From Sphagnum compactum (Eukaryota > Bryophyta > Sphagnopsida > Sphagnales): a DNA stretch of 64,000 bases. Under the pieces are notes generated by a model. That model made no database searches. It had not been told where the DNA came from and was given only the letters and a program-made list of their open reading frames with translations. The position numbers were made by a program, and so were the translations under genes. The stretch spans positions 4,960,001 to 5,024,000 of the forward strand of contig OZ234493.1 in the NCBI GenBank assembly GCA_965153455.1. The letters are read 5' to 3'. Each line of letters opens with the position of its first letter. The stretch's first letter is position 1. This document shows positions 22,253 through 33,928 of this stretch, piece by piece.

Positions 22253-23222
22253 AATATTTCCTTGAGGTATTTGATTTGGTTGATGCGTAGGAGTCTTTCA
22301 TCATGATTCCTTTCCACCTCCATCCCCAAAAACAAATGCAACTCCCGAGGTCCTTCATTTTAAACTTTTGACTCAATTCCTCTTTGATTTGCAAAAGTTT
22401 GTTTTGATCGTAGGTCTTCTCATCGGGGACATGTGCAAAGGCTTTACAACCAAAAACTCTCAAATTAGACACATTGGGTTTCCTACCACTCCACGCTTCT
22501 TGAGGGGCCTTGGAATCAAGAGCCTTGGTTGGACATCGATTTTTGATGTACACCGCCGTGTTCACCGCTTCGCCCCAAAATTCAAGTTCCAACCCTTGTG
22601 CAAGAATCATGCTTCTTGCACATTCCATGATGGTTCTATTGGCACGTTTCGCAACACCGTTTTGATGTGGGGAATAGGGCGCATTTGTTTGTCATTGAAT
22701 TCCACATTCCGCAAGAAATGCGTCAAATTTCTTAGACACAAATTCTCCTCCGTTGTCGGAACGTATCACTTTGATTTTGTGACCAATTTCGTTCTCCACC
22801 AACGCCTTGTATTGTTTGAATTTTTCAAACGCTTCTTCTTTGGCCTTCAAAAGATAAACAAGAGTTTTCCTTGAGAAATCGTTAATGAAAGTGAGAAAGT
22901 ATCGCGCTCCACCATGCGATGTAGTCTTCATTGGCCCGCACACATCGGTGTGCACAATCTTCAAAAGTTGTGAAGCCCTCGTAGTTCCGTCCTTGGGAAA
23001 TGATGTTCTTTGATGTTTGCCTGTGACGCATCCTTCTCAAATGTCATGCAACGGCACTTCTTTCAAATTCATGCCATCCACCATGGCATCTAACTCCTTA
23101 AGGCTTGCCATGTTGAGATGGCGAAGTCTTTCATGCCAAAGCACTTTGAAACTTCTCCATGACTTTCAAGGACTCCATTTGAAAAGAAGACATTTTGAAC
23201 ACAAATGCTACAACAAACACTA
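22253..23222 (-). pseudogene. Element F gag-pol with large internal deletions
   Basis: Minus strand. The gag start (about 23145-23200, same MSSFQMES context) is fused to the GAG-pre-integrase region; integrase follows (about 23110-22412) and is then fused near 22411 to an RT piece (KYLKEI, about 22253). Thus zinc knuckle, protease, much of RT and all of RNase H are gone. The integrase has Lys at 22647-22649 instead of catalytic Glu, as in D and E. The element continues right of the gypsy solo LTR with its leader and 5' LTR. Confidence 0.88.
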
Positions 23223-24042
23223 TGACGCGCTCCTTGGTCCCGGGGTGAACCCACTTGAGGGTTCGCCAATGTGAAGTTGCGGAAAGTGGGGACCCAAGGG
23301 CACGCTCCCGACTTCCAACTCTATAAAGGGGTAGAGGGTCGAGTTGGAAGCCCCGGGATTAGACTAGGAAGATGGACTAGTAGATCAAGCACAAATCTGC
23401 ATCCAAAACCAACCACAACTGGGTTAGTTCACATTCGGGAACACCCTTGGGTGTTGGGACAAGCCACGGGCACTTCGGACTACTTGACTCACCACGGCCC
23501 GGACTTGGGGGAAGCCACCACCTTCCCCCTTATAGTTATCTCTGCGGCTCACCACGGAGGCTACATCCAAATGGCTCATTTTGTTGGGACTCCCGAAATG
23601 GAGTCCCGAAATTGTCCCGGCGGGACTCCCGGGACTTTGAACGGTCATAACTCCCGATTCCGAAGTCCGATCGCAACGAGGTCTGAACCAAAGTTGTAGC
23701 CCTCGTCGAGATCTTTTCAACGCCATGTCGCACTCCCTGAGGCGACGTCGGCAATGGGTCGATTCCCGACTTTTAGTGGTCGGGAGTCAAACTGCCAGTT
23801 TGACTCCCGGCCCTTCTTTTGCCCATAACTTGGGCTGCAGATGTCCAAATGGCCAATGCGAGGCCATTTTCGATATCTACGTTTCAAGACCTTTCCAATG
23901 ACACCAAGAACACTCCAATGCGAGGTGTTTTGCCCCTTGCTGTCGAGCTCTGAACATTCGGGAGTCCCGGAGGACTCCCAACCTCCAACTTTTCCAAGTG
24001 TTGGGCTTCACCCTCACACTTGGACAAAGTGGGGTTGCGACA
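23223..24042 (-). repeat. Solo LTR of the gypsy element G family
   Basis: 820 bp, reverse orientation, TGTCGCAACC ... GCGCGTCA on the minus strand, nearly the same as the G 5' LTR (33108-33928). Perfect target duplication cacta (23218-23222, 24043-24047). It splits F between gag and leader. It contains the 8-bp stem GGGGGAAG/CTTCCCCC at 23507-23529. Confidence 0.93.
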
Positions 24043-24713
24043 CACTATCAAACTTGAAAGTTGAAGTTTTCAACAACTAAAAGAACTCTCTTCCAAACAC
24101 TTTCACTTTGAAACTTGATACTTTCAAAAACAAGTTTTTCACACTTGAAAAACCTACAACACCTTGAAGAAATCTCTTCCACACCTCCCACTCACTTGCG
24201 ACCTTGCAAACTAAAAGCCTTCCCTCAAAAGGATTTTCCCTTTCTATGTTGTACAAGCAAACACTTCAAAAACTTAAAAAACAAGTTTTCCTAAAAACTT
24301 TTACAAGAAACTTGAAAACCTTCTCTTACACCTCAAACTTCAATGTTGAAACTTTCAACAACTCGAAGAACTCTCTTCCACACACTTTCTCAACCTTCAA
24401 CGTTGAAAACCTCAAAAACTTGAAGAACTCTCTTTCACACTTTTGAACTTAAACCTTGAAACTTAAAGACTTGAAGAACACTCTTCCACACTTAAGAACT
24501 TACAACACTTTGAAGAAGTCTCTTCCACACCTCCCACTCACTTGGAAAAGTTGCAAGCGCCTTGTATGCCACCACTTGGAAATGAACTCCCACTCACTTT
24601 GCAAACTAAGAACCTTGTCTCAAAAAGGATTCTCTCCTCTTTTTTTATGCAATACAAGCTCAAAACCTTTCATTACTTCTTGTTCTAACACAATGTCCTT
24701 TCTCTTGCTTGGT
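24043..24713 (-). other. Leader of element F
   Basis: Reversed copia leader rich in repeats around gaagaactctcttccacac. It matches the leaders of E and K. No coding sequence; short open frames here are chance. Confidence 0.75.
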
Positions 24714-24727
24714 GTGGGCCCATAACC
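24714..24727 (-). promoter_or_regulatory. Half-tRNA primer-binding site of element F
   Basis: Minus-strand GGTTATGGGCCCAC immediately inside the 5' LTR, identical to the site in K at 6263. Confidence 0.78.
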
Positions 24728-25174
24728 TATTGGAAACAACTTGAATACAAGCAAGAAATGAAAGCTTCAAGATTCATGAAATGGAACAATTGTATTAACT
24801 AATAAGAAGATTACAAAGGTTGTATGCTTCAAATGCTACAATCACAAAACTATGGCTTGCAACAACTAACAAAGGTTGAAGGTTCTATGTGCATTCAAAA
24901 ACCATGAAAGGAGAGAATGAAAGACAACTCAAAACCACTCCATTATATACTATCTCCTAACCCTAACCCTAGCCGCCGCCTAACCCTAATCCTAGCCGCC
25001 GCCTAACCCTAGCCGCCACCAAACCCTAACCCTAGCCGCCGCCAAACCCTAAGTAGTCTCCACTTCTAAACCCTAACCTAACTACTACAAGGATGTGAAT
25101 ACTATTCATCCTTTTGATGAATGTTTAACACATTCATCAACATTGGGAATTAGGAACGAATAGTATTTCTAACA
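24728..25174 (-). repeat. 5' LTR of element F
   Basis: 447 bp, reverse orientation. It joins copia element H at 25175 (gccat), within the H RT region. No matching gccat copy is found at the F left end, which is deleted. Confidence 0.9.
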
Positions 25175-27196
25175 GCCATCTTGCACGAATCCTTGCGGTT
25201 GGTCCATGTAGATGTCCTCCTCCTATTCCCCATTCAAAAATGCGGTCTTCACGTCCATTTGGTGAATCTCCAAGTCCGTGGCGGCTCCAATTGCAAGCAT
25301 GCATCTAATGGTCGTGAACTTGGCCACCGGGGCAAATGTCTCATTGAAGTCCACACCCGCAACTTGAGAGTACCCCTTGGCCACCAACCTTGCCTTGTGC
25401 CTCACGATATGGCCCGATGCATCCCTTTTTGTGCGAAACACCCACTTACGTCCCACACTCTTGCGATCCTTTGGAAGAGGCACCAATTCCCACGTGCCAT
25501 TGGCCATGAGTGAGCCATACTCCTCTTGCATGGCCGCCTCCCACTTGCTTGCATCCTCCGAACGCATTGCATCACACAAATTCAATGGATCATCAAGATA
25601 AGCAACATTAGCACGTTCCACATCGTGTTGGGGTAGGATGTGGTTCTTCCACCATTCTCCAAGCGGTCGCCGCTCCCTCAAGGGGTGCCTACGCTCCTCT
25701 GAGGGCTGCCCCTCTTGTTCACCACTTGTGCTTGTATCTTTAGATGGTGTTGAAGGTGTTGATGAACACCCTGGGGTTGGCGGTGCCTCTTAACTGCTTA
25801 GATCTTCTTTGGCATCACTTGCGCCCTCATCATCATCCACACAAGGTGATTTGGAAGATGTGTCCACAATCACCACATTAGGGGTCTCATTTCTCCCACT
25901 TGGATGCATCTCCAAATCATTGCCGACACTAGTGCTATCCTCCATGAACTCAACATCCCTACACTTGATGATCTTCTTGGATTGCACACACATGAGCCTA
26001 TATGCCTTGGTGCCTTCACAATACCCAAGAAACAAGCATTTTGTGCCCTTTGCATCAAGCTTACCCCTCTTCTCGTCCGGCACCATGGCATACGCAATGC
26101 ATCCAAACACATGCATGTGTGAAATGCAAGGCTTTCTCCCACTCCAGGCTTCCTCGGGTGTGATGGACGGCAACGCCCTTGATGGACATCGACTCCTTGT
26201 GTAGGCCGCATTCACCACGGCTTCCGCCCGAAGTGACTTCTTGAGGTTTTGAGCATGAAGCATGCTCCTCGCCATCTCCACAAGGGTGCGGTTTGCACGT
26301 TCCGCCATTCCGTTTTGTTGAGGCTTATACGGTGTGGAGGTTTGCTTCTCAATGCCGTGTGCCTTCAAGAAGCGCTTGAATTCCTTGGAAATGTACTCCC
26401 CTCCACTGTCCGACCGAAACACCTTGATCTTGTGCTCCGATTGTGTCTCCACAAGTGCCTTGAATTCCTTGAACTTCTCCAAGCACTCCCCTTTGGATTT
26501 CAACAAGTACACCCACACCTTCCTTGAAAAGTCATCAATGTACGTTACAAAGTACCTTGTACCACCCAAGGATGTGGTCCTCATGGGGCCACATACGTCC
26601 GAATGCACAATCTCCAAGGGCTTGGTGGCACGCATCCCTCCATCGCTTGGAAATGGTTTGTGATGTTGTTTTCCCTCAATGCACCCTTCAAAAACAAGTG
26701 AAGATGTAGGGCAAGGCATGTTTCCAAGGTTCATACCACTTACCATGTTTTGGAGCGCATGCACACCTTTGACGTTCAAATGACCGAGGCGGCAATGCCA
26801 AAGCTCCAATGCACCATCAATTGTTGAAGTTTGGGCCACGTTGGCCACATGCACCTCACACACCTTGGTGAAGGTCACTTGTTACAAGTTGCCTTCGCGT
26901 AGCGCTATTGCAATCACCTCTCCATCAAACGCCCTCACAATGCACTCAGTCATGTTGAATTGCACTTTGCACCCACTTGACAAGATTTTGCTCACCGAAA
27001 GCAAGTTGGTATGCAATTTTGGCACATGGACCACGTCCTTGATTCTAATCTTCTTGGTTCGCTCTATCACCATCACTTTCACAAGGATGGACCCCATTCC
27101 AATTGTTTCAACAATGCTATCATCACCCATATGCACGTTGCGTGTTGGAATTACCTCATACGTGTCAAATGCGGCTCTATGAGAGGTCATATGCTT
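25175..27196 (-). pseudogene. Element H copia pol (protease end, integrase, start of RT), left of G
   Basis: Minus-strand pol of a different copia lineage. Visible: HHCC motif (LWHCRLGHLN ... C), integrase with HSDVCGP, RSDSGGEY and NGMAERANRT (35 residues between Asp and Glu, Glu kept), then the RT start (WVFRTKRDASG ... FAPVAKF ... [11 protein letters not shown]). One frame with in-frame stops near 26880, 25789 and 25224. RT is cut off at 25175 by the F 5' LTR. Right of G the frame resumes through WIMDSGATKH, showing G is inserted just after the protease centre. Confidence 0.9.
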
Positions 27197-27804
27197 TGAC
27201 GCGCTCCTTGCTCCCGGGGTGAACCCACTTGAGTGTTCACCAATGTGAAGTTGCGGAAAGTGGGGACCAAAGGGGCACGCTCCCGACTTCCAACTCTAGA
27301 AAGGGGTAGAGGGTCGAGTTGGGAGCCCCGGGATTAGACTAGGAAGATGGACTAGTAGATCAAGCACGAATCTGCATCCAAAACCAACTCCCGGGACTTT
27401 GAACGATCATAACTCCCGATTCTGAAATCTGATCGCAACGAGGTCTGAACCAAAGTTGTAGCCCTCGTCGAGATCTTTGCAATGCCATGTCGCACTCCCT
27501 GAGGCGACGTCGGGAAAGGGTCGATTCCCAACTTTTAGTGGTCGGGAGTCAAACTGCCAGTTTGACTCCCGGCCCTTCTTTTGCCTATAACTTGGGCTTC
27601 AGATGTCCAAATGGCCAATGCAAGGCCATTTTCGATATCTACGTTTCAAGACCTTTCCAATGACACCAAGAACACCCCAATGCGAGGTGTTTTGCCCCTT
27701 GCTATTGAGCTCTGAACATTTGAGAGTCCCGGAGGACTCCAAACCTCCAACTTTTCCAAGTGTTGGGCTTCACCCCCACACTTGGACAAAGTGGGGTTGC
27801 GACA
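27197..27804 (-). repeat. 3' LTR of G, with internal deletion
   Basis: 608 bp, TG...CA ends. Compared with the 5' LTR it lacks 213 bp: ccaaaaccaac is joined directly to tcccgggactttg near 27384. The lost part contains the TATA-like region and the conserved hairpin. Confidence 0.92.
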
Positions 27805-28582
27805 CTCTCCCCCACTAGAAGAAAGAGGTCAATGTCCTCATTGACACTTAGAATTTTCCTTCATACAATTGTAATTGCTTTCTTTTGGATCCGTGGCCAT
27901 TTGCCGACTCTTGCGGCTCGGACCTTGTCTCAAGCTAACTTAGGCGTCCCCAAGTTTCCAACACTTTCTTGACAAGTCCAAGAAGGTCTTATAGGGAACC
28001 CTCTTTCTTTGTTTCGTCAAAAGACTAAACTAGTCTAATTAACGAAGCCCTCATTTGGGAGGAACCTTTTTCCATCCTTCCCTTCATGAGGACTTAAGTC
28101 AAGTCTACTCTTGACCTAAGCTAACTAACATGATTCCTATTCCTATCTCGCGCCTTGGTCACAACAACCAAGCCTTAACTAAAAGGTTTGCTTATCAAGG
28201 TACGAGAAGCAACACTTAGGTTTGCCAAACCCAAGTCCCAAACTACACTTAAAGTATGCGAGCGGGGTCATGACTTCCCGCGTTGGCCACACTACCAACC
28301 AACCCTTTGGGATGCACTTAAGGCATGTGCATGTCCCCGCAAGCTCACCTTGCTTGCCTCCTCTTTTGGGGCCAAGTTTCCTCAACCTCAAAGTAGGAGT
28401 CCGATTTTGATTCGGGCCTACGCAAGAGAGTTCTATTTGTCCATGCCACAACCCTATTTGCCTTAACAAATTTTTCATGATACAATCTCTTGGAGGTTTT
28501 AAAGCCCTTTTTATTTCACTTGCAACTTGATGTGGTACATTTTATGAAACTCTCCCCCTCTATAAGAAAGGTGATGTCCTCA
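27805..28582 (-). other. Non-coding spacer of G between pol and 3' LTR, with two purine tracts
   Basis: The 3' LTR is preceded (minus strand) by agtgggggagag (27805-27816). A second, similar purine tract with similar neighbouring text (gaggacatcacctttc... versus gaggacattgacctctttc) lies near 28550-28575 just past the pol stop. The 740 bp between them hold no convincing frame. Confidence 0.7.
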
Positions 28583-31500
28583 TCACGCTCTACGTCTTTT
28601 CTTCGCCCGTCTAGCGTGGAATTCTTCTATGGCTTCTTGGGCATGTTCCATGTCGGATTCATTCACCCAAGAAGCCTCTATTGCATGGTAACCTTTCCAC
28701 TTAACTAAGTATTCCCGCTCCCGCCCTCTAAGTTGCCTCGATTTAAGCACGGCCTCTACCTCAAATTCTGGTTCATTATGAACCAAGTCCGGTGGAGGCC
28801 TTGAATGGTGCTCTCTATTAGGCCTCAAGGTGTCGCGGGAGACCGGCTTCAAAAGGGAAACATGAAATGTGGGATGAACTCTAAGATTTTCCGGAAGTTC
28901 TAACTTATAAGTGTCGGAAAGTTTCTTTTCCAATACTTTGAATGGACCCGCATATGGGCCCATAAACTTATGACTTAACCCTTCGGGCAACCGGAAGTTC
29001 TTTATGTTCAACCACACCTCGTCTCCTTCTTGAAACTTCACCTCTCGTCGGGACTTGTCCGCAAAATCCTTGTACCTTTTGTGCGCCTTTTCCAAGTTGG
29101 CCTTTGCCAACTCCCACAAGCGCTTTCTTTCTTCATCAAGTTGTGTGACCATTGGCACTTCCTCACTTGCATCAATCGAAGGTTGTCCTTGTGCTGCCCA
29201 AGTCATGGGCACAATTGGTGACTTGCCCGTCACCATTTGGAATGGGGTGGATCCCGTTGCGGAATGTACCGAGTTGTTGTAACAAAACTCGGCTAACTCC
29301 AAATGATCCACCCAATCTTGTTGATCCGCCGCCACATAATTCCTTAAGAATTGTTGGATCACCAAGTTCACCCTCTCGGTTTGTCCATCGGTTTGGGGGC
29401 GGAATGAAGTGCTCATTCTGAGTTCCGACCCCATTTGCTTCCACAAGGCCCTCCAAAACTTACTCGTGAACTTCGGATCCCGATCCGACACTATGTCCTT
29501 TGGAAGGCCATGATGCTTGAAAATGTGGGAGAAGAACAACCTCCCCGTCTCTTGAGCCGTGGCTTCATCCTTTGTGGGAATGAAGTGTGCCATTTTGCTA
29601 AATCGATCCACCACAACCATGATGGCATCGAACCCTTTTGAAGGGGGCAAACTTACCATAAAGTCCATTGACACACTTTCCCACGGCCCTTCGGGAATTG
29701 GCAAAGGTTGCAACAAACCCGCTTGCTTCTTGTTGAGGGTCCGGTTTTGTTGACAAGTTAAACAAGTCTTCACGTACTCCTCCGCATCATCCTTCAAGTT
29801 GGGCCAATAGTAGGACTTCTTTAGGAATGGTGTGGTGCGCTTTGCACCACCATGGCCCGCAAGCGGTCCATCGTGACATTCCTTCAAAAGTGTGTCCCTA
29901 ATTTTCCCTTCCGGCACATAGAGTCGGTTTTGCTTGTACCACAACAATCCATTTTTCAAGTGGAAGTGGGACTTGGCTCCATTTTGGATGCTTTGCCTTG
30001 CCTCCTTGGCAAAAGCATCCCGGCGGTTTGCTAATCTAACTTCCTTTTGAAGTTCCGACTCTCCCACATACACCACTCTAAGTTGGTGTTCCCGGCTCAA
30101 AGCATCGGGGACTATGTTCTCCTTTCCCGGCTTGTGCCGGATGTCCACATTGAACAAGGCCAATGTGTCTTGCCACCTTTGTTGTTTTGATGACAACTTG
30201 GGTTGAGTTGCGAAGTACTTCAAGGTCACATTGTCGGTCCACATCACCACATCTTTGGAGCCTATGTAATGGCCCCAAGTCTTGAGACAATGTATGACCG
30301 CCCACATTTCCTTCTCGTGAGTTGACCACCTTCGCTCCGTCTCACTCAACTTCTTGCTTTCAAAGGCCACCGGTCTTCCATCTTGCACTATGACACCCCC
30401 AATTGCAAAGTCGGAGGCGTCGGAATGGATTTCAAACTCCTTGTCAAAGTCGGGCAACTTCAACACCGGCGCCTTCACCAAAATGCCCTTCAACGTTCCA
30501 AAGGCTTCGTCGCATGCTTCATTCCAATCATAAGTGACGGCGGACTTCTTCAAGAGGTTTGTCAAAGGGGCCGCTATTCTCGCAAAGTTCTTTATGAACT
30601 TGCGATAATAGGAGGCCAATCCTAAAAAGGATCTCAAGGCGGGAACCGAGTTAGGCGGCTCCCAATCCAAAATCGCCTTGACCTTGTGATCATCCATCAT
30701 CAAACCATCTTGAGTTATCCTATGCCCAAGGAAATCCACTTCCGTCACCCCAAATTCGCACTTCTCAAGCTTGGCATACAACTTGTTTTCCCTTAGCCTT
30801 TGGAACACCTTGCGAAGGTGCTCCGCATGCTCCTCCATGGAGCTACTATAAATCAAAATGTCGTCTATGTAGACGACCACAAAATCATCAAGCCATTCGC
30901 GGAAAATGTCATTCATGAGGGTGCAAAATGTTGCGGGTGCATTGGTGAGCCCAAAGGGCATCACCAAGAACTTGTATGACCCATACCTTGTGCGACAAGC
31001 GGTCTTTTCTTCGTCCCCTTCCGCGATCCTTATTTGGTAATATCCCGAACGTAGATCAATTCTACTAAAAACCTTGGCTCCCGAGAGACGATCAAATACA
31101 TCATCGATGCGAGGTAAAGGATAACGATTTTTCACCGTTGCCTTATTGAGTGCTCTATAATCCACACACATCCTCAAAGTCCCATCCTTCTTGTGAACAA
31201 AAAGGACGGGTGCCCCATATGGTGACTTGCTTGGTTTGATGTAACCTTTCGCGAGGAGTTCCTCAAGTTGAACCTTGAGTTCCTTCAACTCCTCGTGGCT
31301 CATTCTATATGGGGCCTTGGCGGGCGGTTACACTCCCGGTATCACTTCAATCGCATGATCAACTCGTCTTCTTGGGGGCAAGTCTTCGGGCAACTCTTCG
31401 GGCATCACATCTGGGAACTCTTGTAAGACTTGCTTTATGCACTTGGCGGAAGTCACCAACTTGGTGGCTCCCTCGGGCTCATATTCGTCCAACACTCGCA

Positions 31501-33064
31501 TGACACACATCATGCCGAAACCCCCCACGCATTCTCTTTCCCAAGCTTTTCCTAACATGAAGTGGATGGTTGAACCACCCACACAAGGCAACTCATGTGC
31601 CTTAACTCGTACAATCCCACTTTTAGATGGGATTCTAACCAACCTATTGTGCCCTTCTATGAGCACATTGTTTTGGGTGATGAACTCCATTCCGAGAACG
31701 CAATCCATTCCACCCAAGGTGGAAACCAACAAGTCCACCTTTCCTCTCCAATTTCCCAATTGGAGAGGCACTCCCTTTGCTTGTAGTGTAGTTGGATGGG
31801 GAACCCCATCCGCGAAATGCACCTCAATGGGTGCCTTGAGCTCCTCCAAGTGGAGCTCCATCCTTTCGGCGCTCTCCCGAGTTATGAAGTTGTGGGAGGC
31901 CCCTGTGTCCAAAAGACATAAGATTTCTCGTTTAGCAATCTTCCCTTTCAAGAATATAAGTCGATTGCATTCCGGTTGGGCTAAAGTGGCATTGAGAGCA
32001 AGTACCTTAGAGCTCCCAACCCCCGTTTTGGATTTGGGACAATTTTTGGAGTAATGCCCCACCTCGTTGCAATTGAAACATGCACCCTTAGGCTTTGCTC
32101 CAAAGTTTCCCTTAGTTTGGCTCCCTTTGAAAGGAGCCCCTTTTTTCACAAAGCTACCTTTTGGCTTGAACCCCGAGCCTTGGAATTGTTTTGGCTTATC
32201 CTTGGGTGGGCTACCTTGCCCCCGGTTCCATTCCCCCTCATGCCTTGGCTTTTTGTGAAGGAACTTGTTGTCCTTCTTGAACCCGGATTTGTCGCTCCGC
32301 CCCACATCCGAGAAGTTCTCCATTTTCGTGATGGCCTCGGATAAGGAGGCGGGCCAACTCTCCTCAAGCTTTCGCTTGGCCCAAGTCGGAAGTCCCATCA
32401 CGAATTGGCACACACGATCCAACTCGTGCATGTGCCGGATCTCCAACATGAGTTCGGAATAGGCCCTCACATATTGCCTCAAATTTTCATTCGTGGCATT
32501 CACAAGGTCGCGGAGTTTGCACCTTGAGATGTAGTCGGAGTTTCTCGGAATGAACTCCGCCTCAATGCGATCCTTGAAAAACTCCCACGTATAGCCATGG
32601 TTCTTGCCCTCCTCTTGTCTCACCGTCCGCCACCATGTGGCGGCATAGCCTTTCAAGTAGGATTGGGCAAGCTCCACGGCGGAATTCCGTCCGACCTTGG
32701 TGGCATGGATATAATCATCCATTTCCGCAAGCCAAGCATCCACCACCTTACGGTCTCGGGCACCATCGAAATTCCCGGGCTTGGCCGGTTGAAACCTTTC
32801 GCCTTTGGAGGCCCCCGTTTTGAGGGCCGCCACCAACTCACCAAAGTCGGGCCTATTCATCTTGAGGAGGACTTCAAGTTGCTCCGGGGTGAATAGGACC
32901 GAGCTCCGTTGTTCCTCCTCACTCTCGGGTTCAACCTCGGGCTCATCTTGGTCCTCCCGGAAGTTTGGTTCCTCCCCAATTGATTCCGGCGAGGCTACTA
33001 GGTCATCGACGGGCTCCTCGGACCTAGGCTCTAGGGCTAGCTTCCGGTTCTTCTTGGGTGCCAT
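28583..33064 (-). pseudogene. Gypsy chromovirus gag-pol of G, one in-frame stop
   Basis: Minus-strand frame from ATG 33064 (MAPKKNRK), 29 bp inside the primer site, to 28583. In order: Gag; zinc knuckle CFNCNEVGHYSKNC (about 32090); protease LLDTGASHNF (about 31910); RT with YIDD (about 30870); RNase H ([11 protein letters not shown]); integrase HHCC, then SDRDPKF and DGQTERVN with 35 residues between Asp and Glu; C-terminal chromodomain (YLVKWKGY ... ASWVNE, about 28600-28740) that may target chromatin. One TAA at 31328-31330 separates the protease part (about 580 aa) from the RT part (about 910 aa), in the same frame. Everything else looks intact. The stop could be a read-through site, but a plain mutation is more likely. 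The upstream in-frame start at 33181 lies in the LTR. Confidence 0.94.
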
Positions 33065-33093
33065 CCCAAAAATGTCGTTGAGCTTCACCTTGA

Positions 33094-33105
33094 GCTCTGA
33101 TACCA
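33094..33105 (-). promoter_or_regulatory. Primer-binding site of G (tRNA-Met initiator, 3' end)
   Basis: TGGTATCAGAGC on the minus strand, two bases after the 5' LTR. This is the classic 3'-end iMet site, in contrast to the anticodon-arm sites of the copia elements around it. Confidence 0.92.
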
Positions 33106-33107
33106 CG

Positions 33108-33928
33108 TGACGCGCTCCTTGCTCCCGGGGTGAACCCACTTGAGGGTTCACCAATGTGAAGTTGCGGAAAGTGGGGACCAAAGGGGCACGCTCCCGACTT
33201 CCAACTCTATAAAGGGGTAGAGGGTCGAGTTGGGAGCCCCGGGATTAGACTAGGAAGATGGACTAGTAGATCAAGCACGAATCTGCATCCAAAACCAACC
33301 ACAAATGGGTTAGTTCACATTCGGGAACACCCTTGGGTGTTGGGACAAGCCACGGGCACTTCGGACTACTTGACTCACCACGGCCCGGACTTGGGGGAAG
33401 CCACCACCTTCCCCCTTATAGTCATATCTGCAGCTCACCACGGAGGCTACATCCAAATGGCACATTTTGTTGGGACTCCCGAAATGGAGTCCCGAAATTG
33501 TCCCGACGGGACTCCCGGGACTTTGAACGGTCATAACTCTCGATTCTGAAATCCGATTGCAATGAGGTCTGAACCAAAGTTGTAGCCCTTGTCAAGATCT
33601 TTTCAACGCCATGTCGCACTCCCTGAAGCGACGTCGGGAAAGGGTCGATTCCCGACTTTTAGTGGTCGGGAGTCAAACTGCCAGTTTGACTCCTGGCCCT
33701 TCTTTTGCCTATAACTTGGGCTTCAGATGTCCAAATGACCAATGCGAGGCCATTTTCGATATCTACGTTTTAAGACCTTTCCAATGACACCAAGAGCACT
33801 CCAATGTAAGGTGTTTTGCTCCTTGCTGTTGAGCTCTGAACATTCGGGAGTCCCGGAGGACTCCAAACCTCCAACTTTTGCAAGTGTTGGGCTTCACCCT
33901 CACACTTGGACAAAGTGGGGTTGCGACA
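33108..33928 (-). repeat. 5' LTR of G
   Basis: 821 bp, TGTCGCAACC ... GCGCGTCA. A TATA-like actataagg is followed at once by a perfect 8-bp stem (33393-33415, loop 7). Nearly the same as the solo LTR at 23223-24042. Confidence 0.94.

Larger units (their letters stand above)
27197..33928 (-). mobile_element. Full-length Ty3/gypsy chromovirus G
   Basis: Minus strand: 5' LTR 33108-33928, iMet primer site, gag-pol with chromodomain, purine tract, 3' LTR 27197-27804. Perfect target duplication tgctt (27192-27196 and 33929-33933). 6.7 kb. It splits element H. The coding frame has a single stop, so it is among the younger insertions here. The LTRs differ mainly by one 213-bp deletion in the 3' copy. 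Confidence 0.95.

Noticed and set aside
23271-23754. Open frames in gypsy LTRs (also near 33.3 kb)
   Set aside because: They occur in LTR sequence shared by all copies and lack domains; LTRs are non-coding here.
24040-24725. Open frames of about 80-90 aa in the F leader
   Set aside because: They lie in reversed leader sequence that is non-coding in K and E.
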